Assembly (NCBI GenBank): GCA_905233795.1
Contig: CAJOFP010000218.1
Span: 4,335-10,716, forward strand
DNA: 6,382 nucleotides
DNA from: an uncultured Oscillibacter sp.
GTDB lineage: Bacteria; Bacillota; Clostridia; Oscillospirales; Oscillospiraceae
Direction of reading: 5' to 3'
Positions 1 through 5,905 of this stretch are shown here, piece by piece (within the stretch, counting starts at the first letter, position 1; every line of letters starts with the position of its first letter). A program made the position numbers and the translations under genes. A model generated the notes under the pieces. The model ran no database searches. It saw nothing but the letters and a program-made list of their open reading frames with translations, and had not been told where the DNA came from.

Positions 1-1075
1 TATAAACGCGGCTCTTGTCAATCGCGGCGTTTTCGTTCGCGTATTCGTCAATTAATTGCATAAGCGTTTGATTATATACGGACGAAACGCCGGGATTGTC
101 CTGCCAGTCGCCGTCTTGATTATAAACCATCCAGAAATCCGGGACTTGCGGGGCGAGAATATACGCGCCGTCCATCATATCCTGAAATTTCTGATCGAAA
201 AGCGCGGTGGTTTTATTGCCGAATAATACTATAGAAGGGTCTGAACCGCCTTCGCCCGCGCCGTGCAGCCATATAATTAAAGGATGTTTTTTGCCGTCCT
301 CTACAGGGCGGTAATCGGCGTAAAGCAAAACGCGCCCGTCGTCGCCTTGGAAAGAATTATATATATCAGCGGCGTCTAATTGAGGCGTGAAAGCGTCTTG
401 GAGATCAATAAACGGGTCAATATTCAATCCGCCGACGGCGGCGCCGGATTCTGTTCTGAGTTTATGATTTATATGATTTATATTTATAGTTAATTCATAG
501 GGATCGCAAATTGTGTTATGCCATGTGGTAAGATCAAAACAATACGGACTGCCGATGTCGGGATGACAGGCAAGTTCCAGCGCGATATAATTTGACGCCC
601 GCGTGACTTGGTTTCCGAAAGCGTCGCACGGGTAAACGTCCGTCACGGCGCGGACAGTCTCAGAAGCGATATGCGGGGGGAGAGGGGCTTTGGTATCGCC
701 GTTTGCGCTCCATCTCGCGTAGCCGGAATAGTCAAACGACTCTTTGCGTTCCAGCACGGAAAACAAATCCGCCGAAAGGGAATCCGGGGAAACGGCGTCA
801 TCCAAATTTAAAATCGTTTTTGTCACGGCGGGGCCCCAGTCAAAGCCCTCAATCACGACATTTTGCGTCCCGGACAGCGTTATTTCGTCCATATCAAGCG
901 GCGCCGCGTCCGTGTCTGAAAGATTTTGATCGGGATTTTGATTGTTTTGATTTTCCGGGAAATCGTTTTGCGCTTCGCCGGCGCAGGATGTCAGCGCGAG
1001 ACAGAGAAGAAATAATAAAAATAATAAATACGGCGCGTGATTATATTTTTTGTATGTTTTTTGTTTTTTTCGCAT
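1..1075 (-). CDS. Lipoprotein with alpha/beta-hydrolase (esterase/peptidase-like) domain, 3' end cut by window
   Basis: The reading frame is open for 358 codons from an ATG at 1075 and leaves the window at base 1. An AAGGCGG-like ribosome site lies at 1084-1091. Residues 1-31 form a lipoprotein signal: a Lys-rich start, a Leu/Phe core (17-28) and a lipobox L28-T-S-C31, so the protein is probably lipid-anchored outside the membrane. Residues 32-60 are an Asn/Gln/Asp-rich linker. Residues 65-245 are a domain I do not recognise. From about 248 the pattern LLYADYRP, then HPLIIWLHGAGEGG (264-277), then AYILAPQVPDFWM (304-316), is typical of secreted polyhydroxybutyrate-depolymerase, CE1 or prolyl-oligopeptidase-like hydrolases, with HGAGEGG the oxyanion-hole region. 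The catalytic Ser (GxSxGG) is expected just beyond the edge, so activity cannot be judged. The likely substrate is a polysaccharide ester or peptide. It is transcribed away from the purine genes, and no functional link to them is seen. Confidence 0.8.
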   Translation of the reverse strand, partial: MRKKQKTYKKYNHAPYLLFLLFLLCLALTSCAGEAQNDFPENQNNQNPDQNLSDTDAAPLDMDEITLSGTQNVVIEGFDWGPAVTKTILNLDDAVSPDSLSADLFSVLERKESFDYSGYARWSANGDTKAPLPPHIASETVRAVTDVYPCDAFGNQVTRASNYIALELACHPDIGSPYCFDLTTWHNTICDPYELTININHINHKLRTESGAAVGGLNIDPFIDLQDAFTPQLDAADIYNSFQGDDGRVLLYADYRPVEDGKKHPLIIWLHGAGEGGSDPSIVLFGNKTTALFDQKFQDMMDGAYILAPQVPDFWMVYNQDGDWQDNPGVSSVYNQTLMQLIDEYANENAAIDKSRVY

Positions 1076-1103
1076 ATGGATTTCCGCCTTTTTATAAAAT
1101 TTA

Positions 1104-1131
1104 AAAAAATTATAAATTTTTATAATTTTTT
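1104..1131. repeat. Perfect 13-bp A/T inverted repeat in the lipoprotein gene leader
   Basis: AAAAAATTATAAA (1104-1116) and TTTATAATTTTTT (1119-1131) are exact reverse complements separated by two bases. The site lies between the predicted leftward promoter and the ribosome site of the lipoprotein gene, so it would be transcribed into the 5' leader as an A-U hairpin followed by a U run. It could be a weak attenuator or RNA-stability element, or simply an accident of A/T-rich DNA. Confidence 0.5.
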
Positions 1132-1149
1132 ATTTTATTTATATTTTTT

Positions 1150-1178
1150 ATAATAGCGCCGGGGGCGCGATATTGCAA
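1150..1178 (-). promoter_or_regulatory. Sigma-70/sigma-A type promoter for the lipoprotein gene
   Basis: Read on the minus strand, TTGCAA (1178-1173) and TATTAT (1155-1150) are separated by exactly 17 bases. Each hexamer differs from the consensus by one or two bases. Transcription would start near 1143, giving a leader of about 68 nt. The spacer carries the inverted repeat GCGCC-GGG-GGCGC (1156-1168), which can be extended with a 2-nt bulge by AATA/TATT (1152-1155, 1171-1174). A repressor could bind there, but none is identifiable. Confidence 0.6.
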
Positions 1179-1192
1179 GCGGATATAATTAT

Positions 1193-1214
1193 GATAATTT
1201 TTAGATAATTTTCA
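1193..1214. repeat. 11-bp tandem repeat, two copies
   Basis: GATAATTTTTA (1193-1203) is followed directly by GATAATTTTCA (1204-1214), with one mismatch, and then by a degenerate GATAAAAATTT. The unit is one helical turn, so A/T tracts face the same side of the helix. This could bend the DNA or act as an upstream (UP-like) element for the purine promoter. Chance is possible in such A/T-rich sequence. Confidence 0.45.
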
Positions 1215-1239
1215 GATAAAAATTTTAAGAATTTGAATC

Positions 1240-1261
1240 ATAGATTGAGAATAGATTGAGA
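1240..1261. repeat. Perfect 11-bp direct repeat ATAGATTGAGA x2, possible operator
   Basis: ATAGATTGAGA occurs twice without a gap at 1240-1250 and 1251-1261, just upstream of the putative -10 element at 1273. Identical half-sites one helical turn apart over the -35 zone are what a regulator bound to one face of the DNA would use. The sequence is not the CGAA-containing PurR box of Bacillus, so the regulator is unknown. Confidence 0.45.
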
Positions 1262-1269
1262 TTTGACAA

Positions 1270-1278
1270 TGGTATAGT
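1270..1278 (+). promoter_or_regulatory. Possible extended -10 promoter for the purine operon
   Basis: TGGTATAGT fits the extended -10 pattern TGnTATAnT. No good -35 hexamer sits 16-18 bases upstream; TTGAGA copies are at 11 and 22 bases instead, inside the 11-bp direct repeat. TTGACA at 1263-1268 is too close to serve as its -35. The start point would be near 1285, leaving a leader of about 100 nt before purE. A weak -35 overlapped by direct repeats would suit an activated promoter. Confidence 0.35.
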
Positions 1279-1284
1279 GAAAAA

Positions 1285-1333
1285 ACAGGCGCGATCTGTG
1301 GGTTTTGCCACTTGCGGCGTCGGCGATAATTCG
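1285..1333 (+). other. GC-richer purE leader with small, partly exclusive hairpins
   Basis: Short stems can be drawn: ACAG/CTGT (1285-1288 with 1296-1299), GTGG/CCAC (1298-1301 with 1308-1311) and CGA/TCG (1324-1326 with 1331-1333). The first two share bases 1298-1299, so they exclude each other. This is the only GC-rich stretch in the otherwise A/T-rich leader. It matches no riboswitch family I know, and the stems are short, so an RNA regulatory role is only a suggestion. Confidence 0.2.
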
Positions 1334-1387
1334 ATAAAATAAAAAAACAGAAAAATAATCATAAAAAAATAAACGGAGGCGGATAAA

Positions 1388-1882
1388 ATGAAGAAAGTCG
1401 CGTTGGTTCTGGGCAGCGATTCCGATTGGCCGATTGTCAAGCCCGCCTGTACGCAATTAGAATTATACGGGATTGCGTATGAAGTCCGGGTTCTCAGTGC
1501 CCACCGGACGCCGGAAGAGGCGGCGGATTACGCGGAAAAAGCGCGTGAAAACGGTTTCGGGGTGATTATCTGCGCGGCGGGCATGGCGGCGCATTTGGCG
1601 GGCGCGTTCGCGGCGCATACGACTTTGCCGGTAATCGGCATTCCGGTCAAAGGCGGTATGTTGGACGGCTTGGACGCGCTGTTGTCCACGATACAAATGC
1701 CGCCGGGAATCCCGGTCGCCGCCGTGACGGTCAACGGCGCGAAAAACGCGGCGATTCTGGCGGCGGAAATTTTAGCGGTTTCGGATAACGCGCTTGCTTT
1801 CAAATTATATGAAGAACGTGAAAATATCCGGCGTCAGACACTGGAAAAAGACGCGAAATTGAGAGAAGAAATAAAAAAATAA
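1388..1882 (+). CDS. purE: PurE, N5-carboxyaminoimidazole ribonucleotide mutase (class I)
   Basis: The 164-residue protein has the normal class I length. It catalyses conversion of N5-CAIR to CAIR in cytoplasmic purine synthesis. Visible signatures are the GSDSDW loop (9-14), which binds the ribose phosphate, SAHRTP (37-42) with the catalytic His39, IICAAGMAAHLAG (55-67) replacing the usual GAGGAAHLPG, and GLDALLSTIQMPPGIPVA (93-110). SAHRTP with DALLSTIQMP places it in class I rather than the class II AIR carboxylases, which have SAHKT. Class I enzymes normally work with PurK, which is not next to it here, so PurK is either elsewhere or absent. The ATG follows GGAGG by eight bases. It is the first gene of the operon. 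Confidence 0.93.
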   Translation: MKKVALVLGSDSDWPIVKPACTQLELYGIAYEVRVLSAHRTPEEAADYAEKARENGFGVIICAAGMAAHLAGAFAAHTTLPVIGIPVKGGMLDGLDALLSTIQMPPGIPVAAVTVNGAKNAAILAAEILAVSDNALAFKLYEERENIRRQTLEKDAKLREEIKK

Positions 1883-1904
1883 TAAAATCAACGCGATAAA
1901 TATT

Positions 1905-3326
1905 ATGGGCGGTTTTTTTGGAGCGATTTCAAGACGCGACTGCGTGGCGGATGTTTTTTTCGGCGTGGATTATCACTCCCATTTGGGTACGCGCCGGGGC
2001 GGTATGGCGGTTTATGATTCTGAAATCGGCTTTCAGCGTCAGATTCATAGTATAGAAAATACGCCGTTTCGGACAAAATTCGAGGCGGATTTATCGAGAT
2101 TTCACGGACGGAGCGGGATCGGCTGTATCAGCGACACGGATCCGCAGCCGCTTTTAGTACGTTCGCGCTTCGGGCTTTATGCCATTGCCACAGTCGGACG
2201 GATTAACAACGCGGAAAAATTAGTGGAAGAACGCTTTGCGTCCGGCGGTTCGCAATTTATGGCGATGAGTTCCGGGAAAGTAAACGAAACGGAACTGACG
2301 GCGGCCTTGATTAATCAGAAAGATTCTCTTGTGGACGGGATTCGATACGCCCAAGATACGATTGACGGCTCCATGAGCGTTTTATTATTATTAAAAGACG
2401 GCATTATCGCGGCGCGTGACAGATTAGGACGGCTCCCGGCGCTGATCGGACAGAATGAGGACGGCTATTGCGTTTCTTTTGAATCTTTCGCGTATCGGAA
2501 ATTAGGCTATTATACGATGCACGAATTGGGGCCGGGCGAGATTATGAAAATCACGTCAAGAGGCATAGAAATGCTGGCGCCGCCGCTGGATACTATGAGA
2601 ATCTGCGCGTTTTTGTGGACGTATTACGGGTATCCCAATTCCAATTACGAGGGCGTGAACGTGGAATTAATGCGCTATCGGAACGGGGAAATTATGGCGC
2701 GTGATGAGAATAAGCGCGGAAAACTGCCGGATGTGGATTACGTCGCCGGCGTTCCGGATTCGGGACTGCCGCACGCGATTGGATTCGCCAATCAAAGCGG
2801 GAAACGGTTCGCCCGGCCTTTCGTGAAATACACGCCCACTTGGCCGCGGTCTTTTATGCCGGAGAATCAGGAAATCCGGGATCAGGTCGCCCGCATGAAA
2901 CAAATTCCCGTGCCGGAATTGATAGAGGGCAAAAGATTATTATTCGTGGATGATTCTATCGTAAGGGGAACGCAGTTAAGAGAAACGGTGGAATTTTTAT
3001 ACGAAAGCGGCGCGGAGGAAGTGCATATGCGTTCGGCGTGTCCGCCCGTCATGTACGGATGCAAATATTTAAATTTTTCAAGAAGCAATTCGGATATGGA
3101 ATTGCTTGCCCGTAAGACAGTGCAGTCGATAGAAGGCGACGAGGGGCAGAAGCATTTGGACGAATACGCGGACGCGTCCACAGAGCGCGGACAGTGTTTA
3201 TTAAAAGCGATTTGTGAAGATATGGGATTTAGTTCTTTAGGCTATCAGTCTTTAAATGGCTTGTTAGAGGCGATTGGGATTGACAAGGAAAAAATCTGCA
3301 CATATTGTTGGACCGGTAAAGAGTGA
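1905..3326 (+). CDS. purF: PurF-type amidophosphoribosyltransferase lacking the N-terminal glutaminase Cys
   Basis: The 473-residue protein is collinear with PurF, which makes phosphoribosylamine from PRPP and glutamine. Residues 1-230 are the Ntn glutaminase-like half (RDRLGRLPALIG at 171-182); 230-473 are the phosphoribosyltransferase half with GVPDSG (282-287) and the PRPP loop LLFVDDSIVRGT (345-356). The canonical start is Met-Cys-Gly with Cys as nucleophile; here it is MGGFFG, with Gly2 where Cys belongs. Cys13 does not align with the nucleophile. Cys234, Cys386, Cys465 and Cys468 (CTYC) sit where Bacillus PurF holds its 4Fe-4S cluster. As I recall, this MGGFFG branch is common in Clostridia. 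I infer ammonia-dependent activity or an ammonia-supplying partner. The gene begins 22 nt after purE and has no evident Shine-Dalgarno site. Confidence 0.85.
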   Translation: MGGFFGAISRRDCVADVFFGVDYHSHLGTRRGGMAVYDSEIGFQRQIHSIENTPFRTKFEADLSRFHGRSGIGCISDTDPQPLLVRSRFGLYAIATVGRINNAEKLVEERFASGGSQFMAMSSGKVNETELTAALINQKDSLVDGIRYAQDTIDGSMSVLLLLKDGIIAARDRLGRLPALIGQNEDGYCVSFESFAYRKLGYYTMHELGPGEIMKITSRGIEMLAPPLDTMRICAFLWTYYGYPNSNYEGVNVELMRYRNGEIMARDENKRGKLPDVDYVAGVPDSGLPHAIGFANQSGKRFARPFVKYTPTWPRSFMPENQEIRDQVARMKQIPVPELIEGKRLLFVDDSIVRGTQLRETVEFLYESGAEEVHMRSACPPVMYGCKYLNFSRSNSDMELLARKTVQSIEGDEGQKHLDEYADASTERGQCLLKAICEDMGFSSLGYQSLNGLLEAIGIDKEKICTYCWTGKE

Positions 3327-3389
3327 AAAAAATATTAAAATAATAAATAATATAAATATATAAAATTATTATATAAATTTATATAAAAT
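3327..3389. repeat. 63-base pure A/T spacer between purF and purC
   Basis: Every base from 3327 to 3389 is A or T, right after the purF stop, and the spacer ends with the purC ribosome site GGAGGG (3393-3398). It contains 10-bp near-repeats beginning ATATAAA at 3371 and 3381. No hairpin with a GC stem is present, so it is not a recognisable terminator, and transcription probably continues into purC. Confidence 0.6.
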
Positions 3390-3405
3390 CACGGAGGGAT
3401 TTTTT

Positions 3406-4122
3406 ATGGAAAAGCGGGATATGATTTACGAGGGCAAGGCGAAAAAAGTATTTAATACGGATGACCCGGAACTGGTGATTGTGTATTATAAAGACGACGC
3501 CACGGCGTTTAACGGCGCCAAAAAGGGCGTTATCACGGGCAAAGGCGTGATTAATAATCAGATGACAAATCGCCTCATGGCGATGTTGGAAAAAGACGGC
3601 ATTCCCACGCAGTATGTGAAAGAGTTAAGCGAGCGGGAAACGCTGGTCAAAAAAGTTGATATTGTTCCGCTGGAAGTGATTATCAGAAATATTTCCGCCG
3701 GACATTTCGCGTCGCGTTACGGCGTCGAAGAGGGGATTGCGTTTGAATCGCCGACGATTGAGTTTTCGTATAAATGCGACGCGCTGGACGATCCGTTGTT
3801 AAACGCCTATCACGCAATCGCGTTAAAATTGGCGACGCGTGAGGAGATTGAGGAAATTAAAAAATACGCGTTTGCGATTAATGAAAAATTGAAAGCGTTC
3901 TGGAAAGAGTGCGGCGTGATTCTGGTCGATTTTAAATTGGAGTTCGGTAAACTGCCGGACGGAAAAATTATACTCGCGGACGAAATCAGCCCGGATACCT
4001 GCCGCCTGTGGGACGAGAAAACGCGTGAAAAACTGGACAAAGACCGTTTCCGGCGCGATATGGGCGGCGTGGAGGACGCATACGCGGAAATTATGCGGCG
4101 TTTCATGGCGCGTGAAGTTTAA
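3406..4122 (+). CDS. purC: PurC, SAICAR synthetase
   Basis: The 238-residue protein has the usual single-domain bacterial length. It is the ATP-dependent cytoplasmic ligase that joins CAIR and aspartate to form SAICAR, directly using the PurE product. Seen in order are the glycine-rich YEGKAKK nucleotide loop (8-14), DATAFNG (31-37), PLEVIIRN (88-95), VDFKLEFG (174-181), the signature [12 protein letters not shown] (192-203) with acidic metal and substrate ligands, and [11 protein letters not shown] (211-221). It aligns end to end with remembered Bacillus PurC without gaps in any core motif, so it looks intact, unlike the two genes that follow. GGAGGG lies seven bases before the ATG. It is in the same direction as purF and purM, with A/T spacers of 79 and 78 nt either side. 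Confidence 0.95.
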   Translation: MEKRDMIYEGKAKKVFNTDDPELVIVYYKDDATAFNGAKKGVITGKGVINNQMTNRLMAMLEKDGIPTQYVKELSERETLVKKVDIVPLEVIIRNISAGHFASRYGVEEGIAFESPTIEFSYKCDALDDPLLNAYHAIALKLATREEIEEIKKYAFAINEKLKAFWKECGVILVDFKLEFGKLPDGKIILADEISPDTCRLWDEKTREKLDKDRFRRDMGGVEDAYAEIMRRFMAREV

Positions 4123-4148
4123 CGCGAAGCGAAGTATATAAATAAATT

Positions 4149-4181
4149 AAAATATAAATAAAATATAAATAAAATATAAAT
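4149..4181. repeat. 11-bp A/T tandem repeat, three perfect copies
   Basis: AAAATATAAAT occurs three times head to tail (4149-4159, 4160-4170, 4171-4181) within a 49-base pure A/T run (4135-4183) in the purC-purM spacer. It ends just before AAGGAGG (4188-4194), the purM ribosome site. The unit has the same 11-base length as the repeats before purE. It may arise by replication slippage, and no function is evident. Confidence 0.75.
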
Positions 4182-4200
4182 AACAGGAAGGAGGCCGTTT

Positions 4201-5198
4201 ATGGCTGGCGGTTCGGATATGTACAAGGCGGCGGGCGTGGATGTGGAAGCCGGTTATAATGGCGTAAAATTAATGCGGCGTCATGTGGAGCGGACGAAAA
4301 TCCCCGGCGTGATGTCGGATATAGGCGGTTTTGGCGGCTTGTTTTCGCTGGAAAATTATAAAAATTATCGGGAGCCGGTTTTAATTTCCGGTACGGACGG
4401 CGTCGGGACAAAGATTAGAATCGCGCAATTAATGAACAAACATGACACGGTCGGGATTGACTGTGTGGCGATGTGCGTCAATGATATAGTATGTTCAGGC
4501 GCGAAGCCGATATTTTTTCTGGATTATATCGCAATCGGAAAGAATACGCCGGAGAAAGTCGCGTCGCTGGTGTCGGGCGTCGCGGAGGGCTGTGTGCGGT
4601 CCGGGTGTGCCTTAATCGGCGGCGAGACAGCGGAACATCCGGGCGTTATGTCCGCGGATGACTATGATTTAGCGGGGTTCGCCGTAGGTATCGCGGAACG
4701 TGAGCAAATAATAGATTATAATCGCGTAAATCCGGGGGATGTGGTAATCGCTTTGCCGTCCTCCGGATTGCATTCTAACGGGAGCAATATTACCCGGATT
4801 TAAAACGCAGTCTGGGGGAAGAGTTATTAAAGCCGACGGCAATTTATGTCAAGCCGGTTTTAAAATGTCTGGAAGCCGGACTGAAAATCAACGGGCTGAG
4901 CCATATCACGGGCGGCGGATTTTATGAAAATATTCCCAGATGTCTGCCGGACGGTCTGACGGCGAAATTGGATAAAAATTTAATTCAAACGCCGGTTATA
5001 TTTGATATATTGCGTAAAACAGGCGATAATATATCTATAGATGATATGTTTCATGTGTTTAATATGGGCGTCGGGATGATTTTGATTGCGGCGCGGGAGT
5101 TTGCTGATAAAATGGCAGATGTCTTATTTCAAGAGGGCTGCAAAGCGTATATTATCGGCGAGATTGTCAAAGGAGATGAGGGCGTGATTCTGTGCTGA
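4201..5198 (+). pseudogene. purM: PurM, AIR synthetase, split by an internal deletion/frameshift
   Basis: The product would be the ATP-dependent cyclo-ligase converting FGAM to AIR. The start is firm: AAGGAGG six bases before ATG. Frame one runs 4201-4803 (200 residues) with [11 protein letters not shown] (61-71), MCVNDI (91-96), GGETAEHPG (140-148) and SSGLHSNG (187-194), then ends at TAA 4801-4803. The remaining PurM sequence continues in the -1 frame to the stop at 5196-5198: LGEELLKPTAIYVKP, HITGGGFYENIP and FNMGVGM are all intact. Between HSNG and LGEELL only 29 nt remain, where Bacillus PurM has about 26 codons, so about 49 nt are missing. Both halves are otherwise clean, without further stops, which points to a recent mutation or an assembly error. 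The native protein would be about 345 residues. As written, neither piece is expected to be active. Confidence 0.88.
4783..4811 (+). other. purM lesion: junction where about 49 nt are missing
   Basis: After the HSNG codons (to 4782), frame one reads SNITRI and stops, while the -1 frame over the same bases reads QYYPDLKRS and leads into LGEELL. Both readings look like PurM: the first resembles the conserved YSLVRK, the second the residues before LGEELL. Overlap of two plausible readings suggests loss between copies of a short direct repeat within about 4788-4800, with one copy kept. This is inference; the lost sequence is not visible. Confidence 0.55.
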
Positions 5199-5827
5199 AT
5201 GATAATGATATTAATAATATAAGCGATAAAGATATATTAAATAATAAAAATAATAAAAATATAGATAATAAAAAAGCGAGAATCGCCGTGCTTGTCTCCG
5301 GAGGCGGGACGAATCTGGAAGCGCTGTTACAGGCGCAAGAGCGCGGGGAGATTGTACACGGCGAAATTGTACTTGTCATAGCGGATAATGATCGGGCATA
5401 CGCGCTGGAACGGGCGAAAAATCACGGCGTCGCGGCTGTGGTTGTAGTCAGAAAGGGACGGCCCCGGATAGAGTTTGAGGCGGAATTGGTAGAATATTTA
5501 AAAGAATCCCGGATTGATGTGATTATCTTGGCGGGATTTCTGGGGATTTTATCGGCGGAGTTTGTATTAAAATGGCCGGATAAAATTTTAAATATTCATC
5601 CGTCATTGATTCCGGCTTTTTGCGGCAAAGGCTATTATGGATTGAAAGTCCATGAGGCGGCGTTGGAACGCGGCGTAAAAATCACGGGCGCGACCGTGCA
5701 TTTGGAGATTTTACCGGACGACACGCCGGAAATTTTACAGCGTCGTGTGATGGAGCAGGCGGAATGGATATTACTGCCCAAGGCGGCGGAAATGGTCTGT
5801 CGGGAACTTGTCGGCGCGGAAGAATAG
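5192..5827 (+). CDS. purN: PurN, GAR formyltransferase, with N-terminal Asn-rich tail and missing active-site loop
   Basis: PurN transfers formyl from 10-formyl-THF to GAR. The 211-residue frame starts at GTG 5192, overlapping the purM stop by seven bases; GAGG at 5178-5181 could be its ribosome site. There is no other in-frame ATG, GTG or TTG before the core. Residues 1-28 are an Asn/Asp/Lys-rich tail encoded by spacer-like DNA; the usual PurN begins near Ala29. The core shows VSGGGTNL (35-42), AGFLGIL (114-120) and NIHPSLIP (134-141) with catalytic Asn134 and His136 (E. coli Asn106, His108). After GATVH (166-170) the sequence jumps to LEILPDDTPEILQRRV. The normal stretch of about 17 residues, of the form VDEGxDTGPIIxQKAV and holding the essential Asp (E. 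coli Asp144), is absent. Identity is sure; as written it is probably inactive. Confidence 0.87.
   Translation: MLNDNDINNISDKDILNNKNNKNIDNKKARIAVLVSGGGTNLEALLQAQERGEIVHGEIVLVIADNDRAYALERAKNHGVAAVVVVRKGRPRIEFEAELVEYLKESRIDVIILAGFLGILSAEFVLKWPDKILNIHPSLIPAFCGKGYYGLKVHEAALERGVKITGATVHLEILPDDTPEILQRRVMEQAEWILLPKAAEMVCRELVGAEE
5199..5275. repeat. Low-complexity A/T tract read as the PurN N-terminal tail
   Basis: From the purM stop to codon 28 of purN, the DNA is nearly all A/T with AAT, AAA and GAT runs. At 77 nt it matches the neighbouring non-coding spacers (78-79 nt). Unlike them it lacks a GGAGG and ATG at its downstream end and is open in frame with purN. It may be a spacer that was captured as coding sequence. 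Confidence 0.6.
5696..5710 (+). other. purN lesion: in-frame junction where about 17 codons are missing
   Basis: The codons for VH (5696-5701) are followed at once by LEILPDD, which in relatives lies after the Asp-containing loop and the QKAV strand. The loss, about 51 nt, keeps the frame. It is judged from remembered Bacillus and clostridial PurN sequences, so the exact breakpoints are not known. Confidence 0.6.
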
Positions 5828-5905
5828 ATTATTTAGATTATTTTATTAGATAATTAAAATATTTAGATTTGGATATAAATTGATATTGACACGGAGGATT
5901 ATGCT

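Larger units (their letters stand above)
1076..1387. other. Divergent intergenic control region, 312 bp
   Basis: This gap separates the leftward lipoprotein gene from the rightward purine operon. No convincing coding frame is seen in it. It is mostly A/T with two GC-rich islands: an inverted repeat at 1156-1168 inside the lipoprotein promoter and a leader segment at 1286-1325. It also holds an A/T-only inverted repeat (1104-1131) and two pairs of 11-bp tandem repeats (1193-1214 and 1240-1261). I saw no purine, ZTP, THF or PRPP riboswitch consensus and no canonical PurR box pair. The strong site GGAGG at 1375-1379 serves purE. Confidence 0.8.

Noticed and set aside
608..1104. Plus-strand open frames over the lipoprotein gene
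   Set aside because: They lack family features and ribosome sites, and they shadow a long minus-strand gene with a clear signal peptide and hydrolase motif.
1279..1387. Purine, ZTP, THF or PRPP riboswitch in the purE leader
   Set aside because: None of the conserved core sequences of these classes could be found; only short weak stems are present.
1925..1950. Cys13 of PurF as a replacement nucleophile after propeptide cleavage
   Set aside because: Alignment puts Gly2, not Cys13, at the nucleophile position, and Cys13 is not followed by the Gly-x-Phe-Gly pattern.
3327..3389. Terminator between purF and purC
   Set aside because: There is no GC-containing stem followed by a T run on the plus strand; it is A/T spacer.
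4149..4181. CRISPR-like array
   Set aside because: The repeats are 11 bp, contiguous and A/T-only, with no spacers.
4798..4806. TTTAAAA slippery-like heptamer at the purM break, suggesting programmed frameshifting
   Set aside because: The heptamer is phased with the downstream frame, not the upstream one, and conserved residues between HSNG and LGEELL are missing, so a deletion explains the data better.
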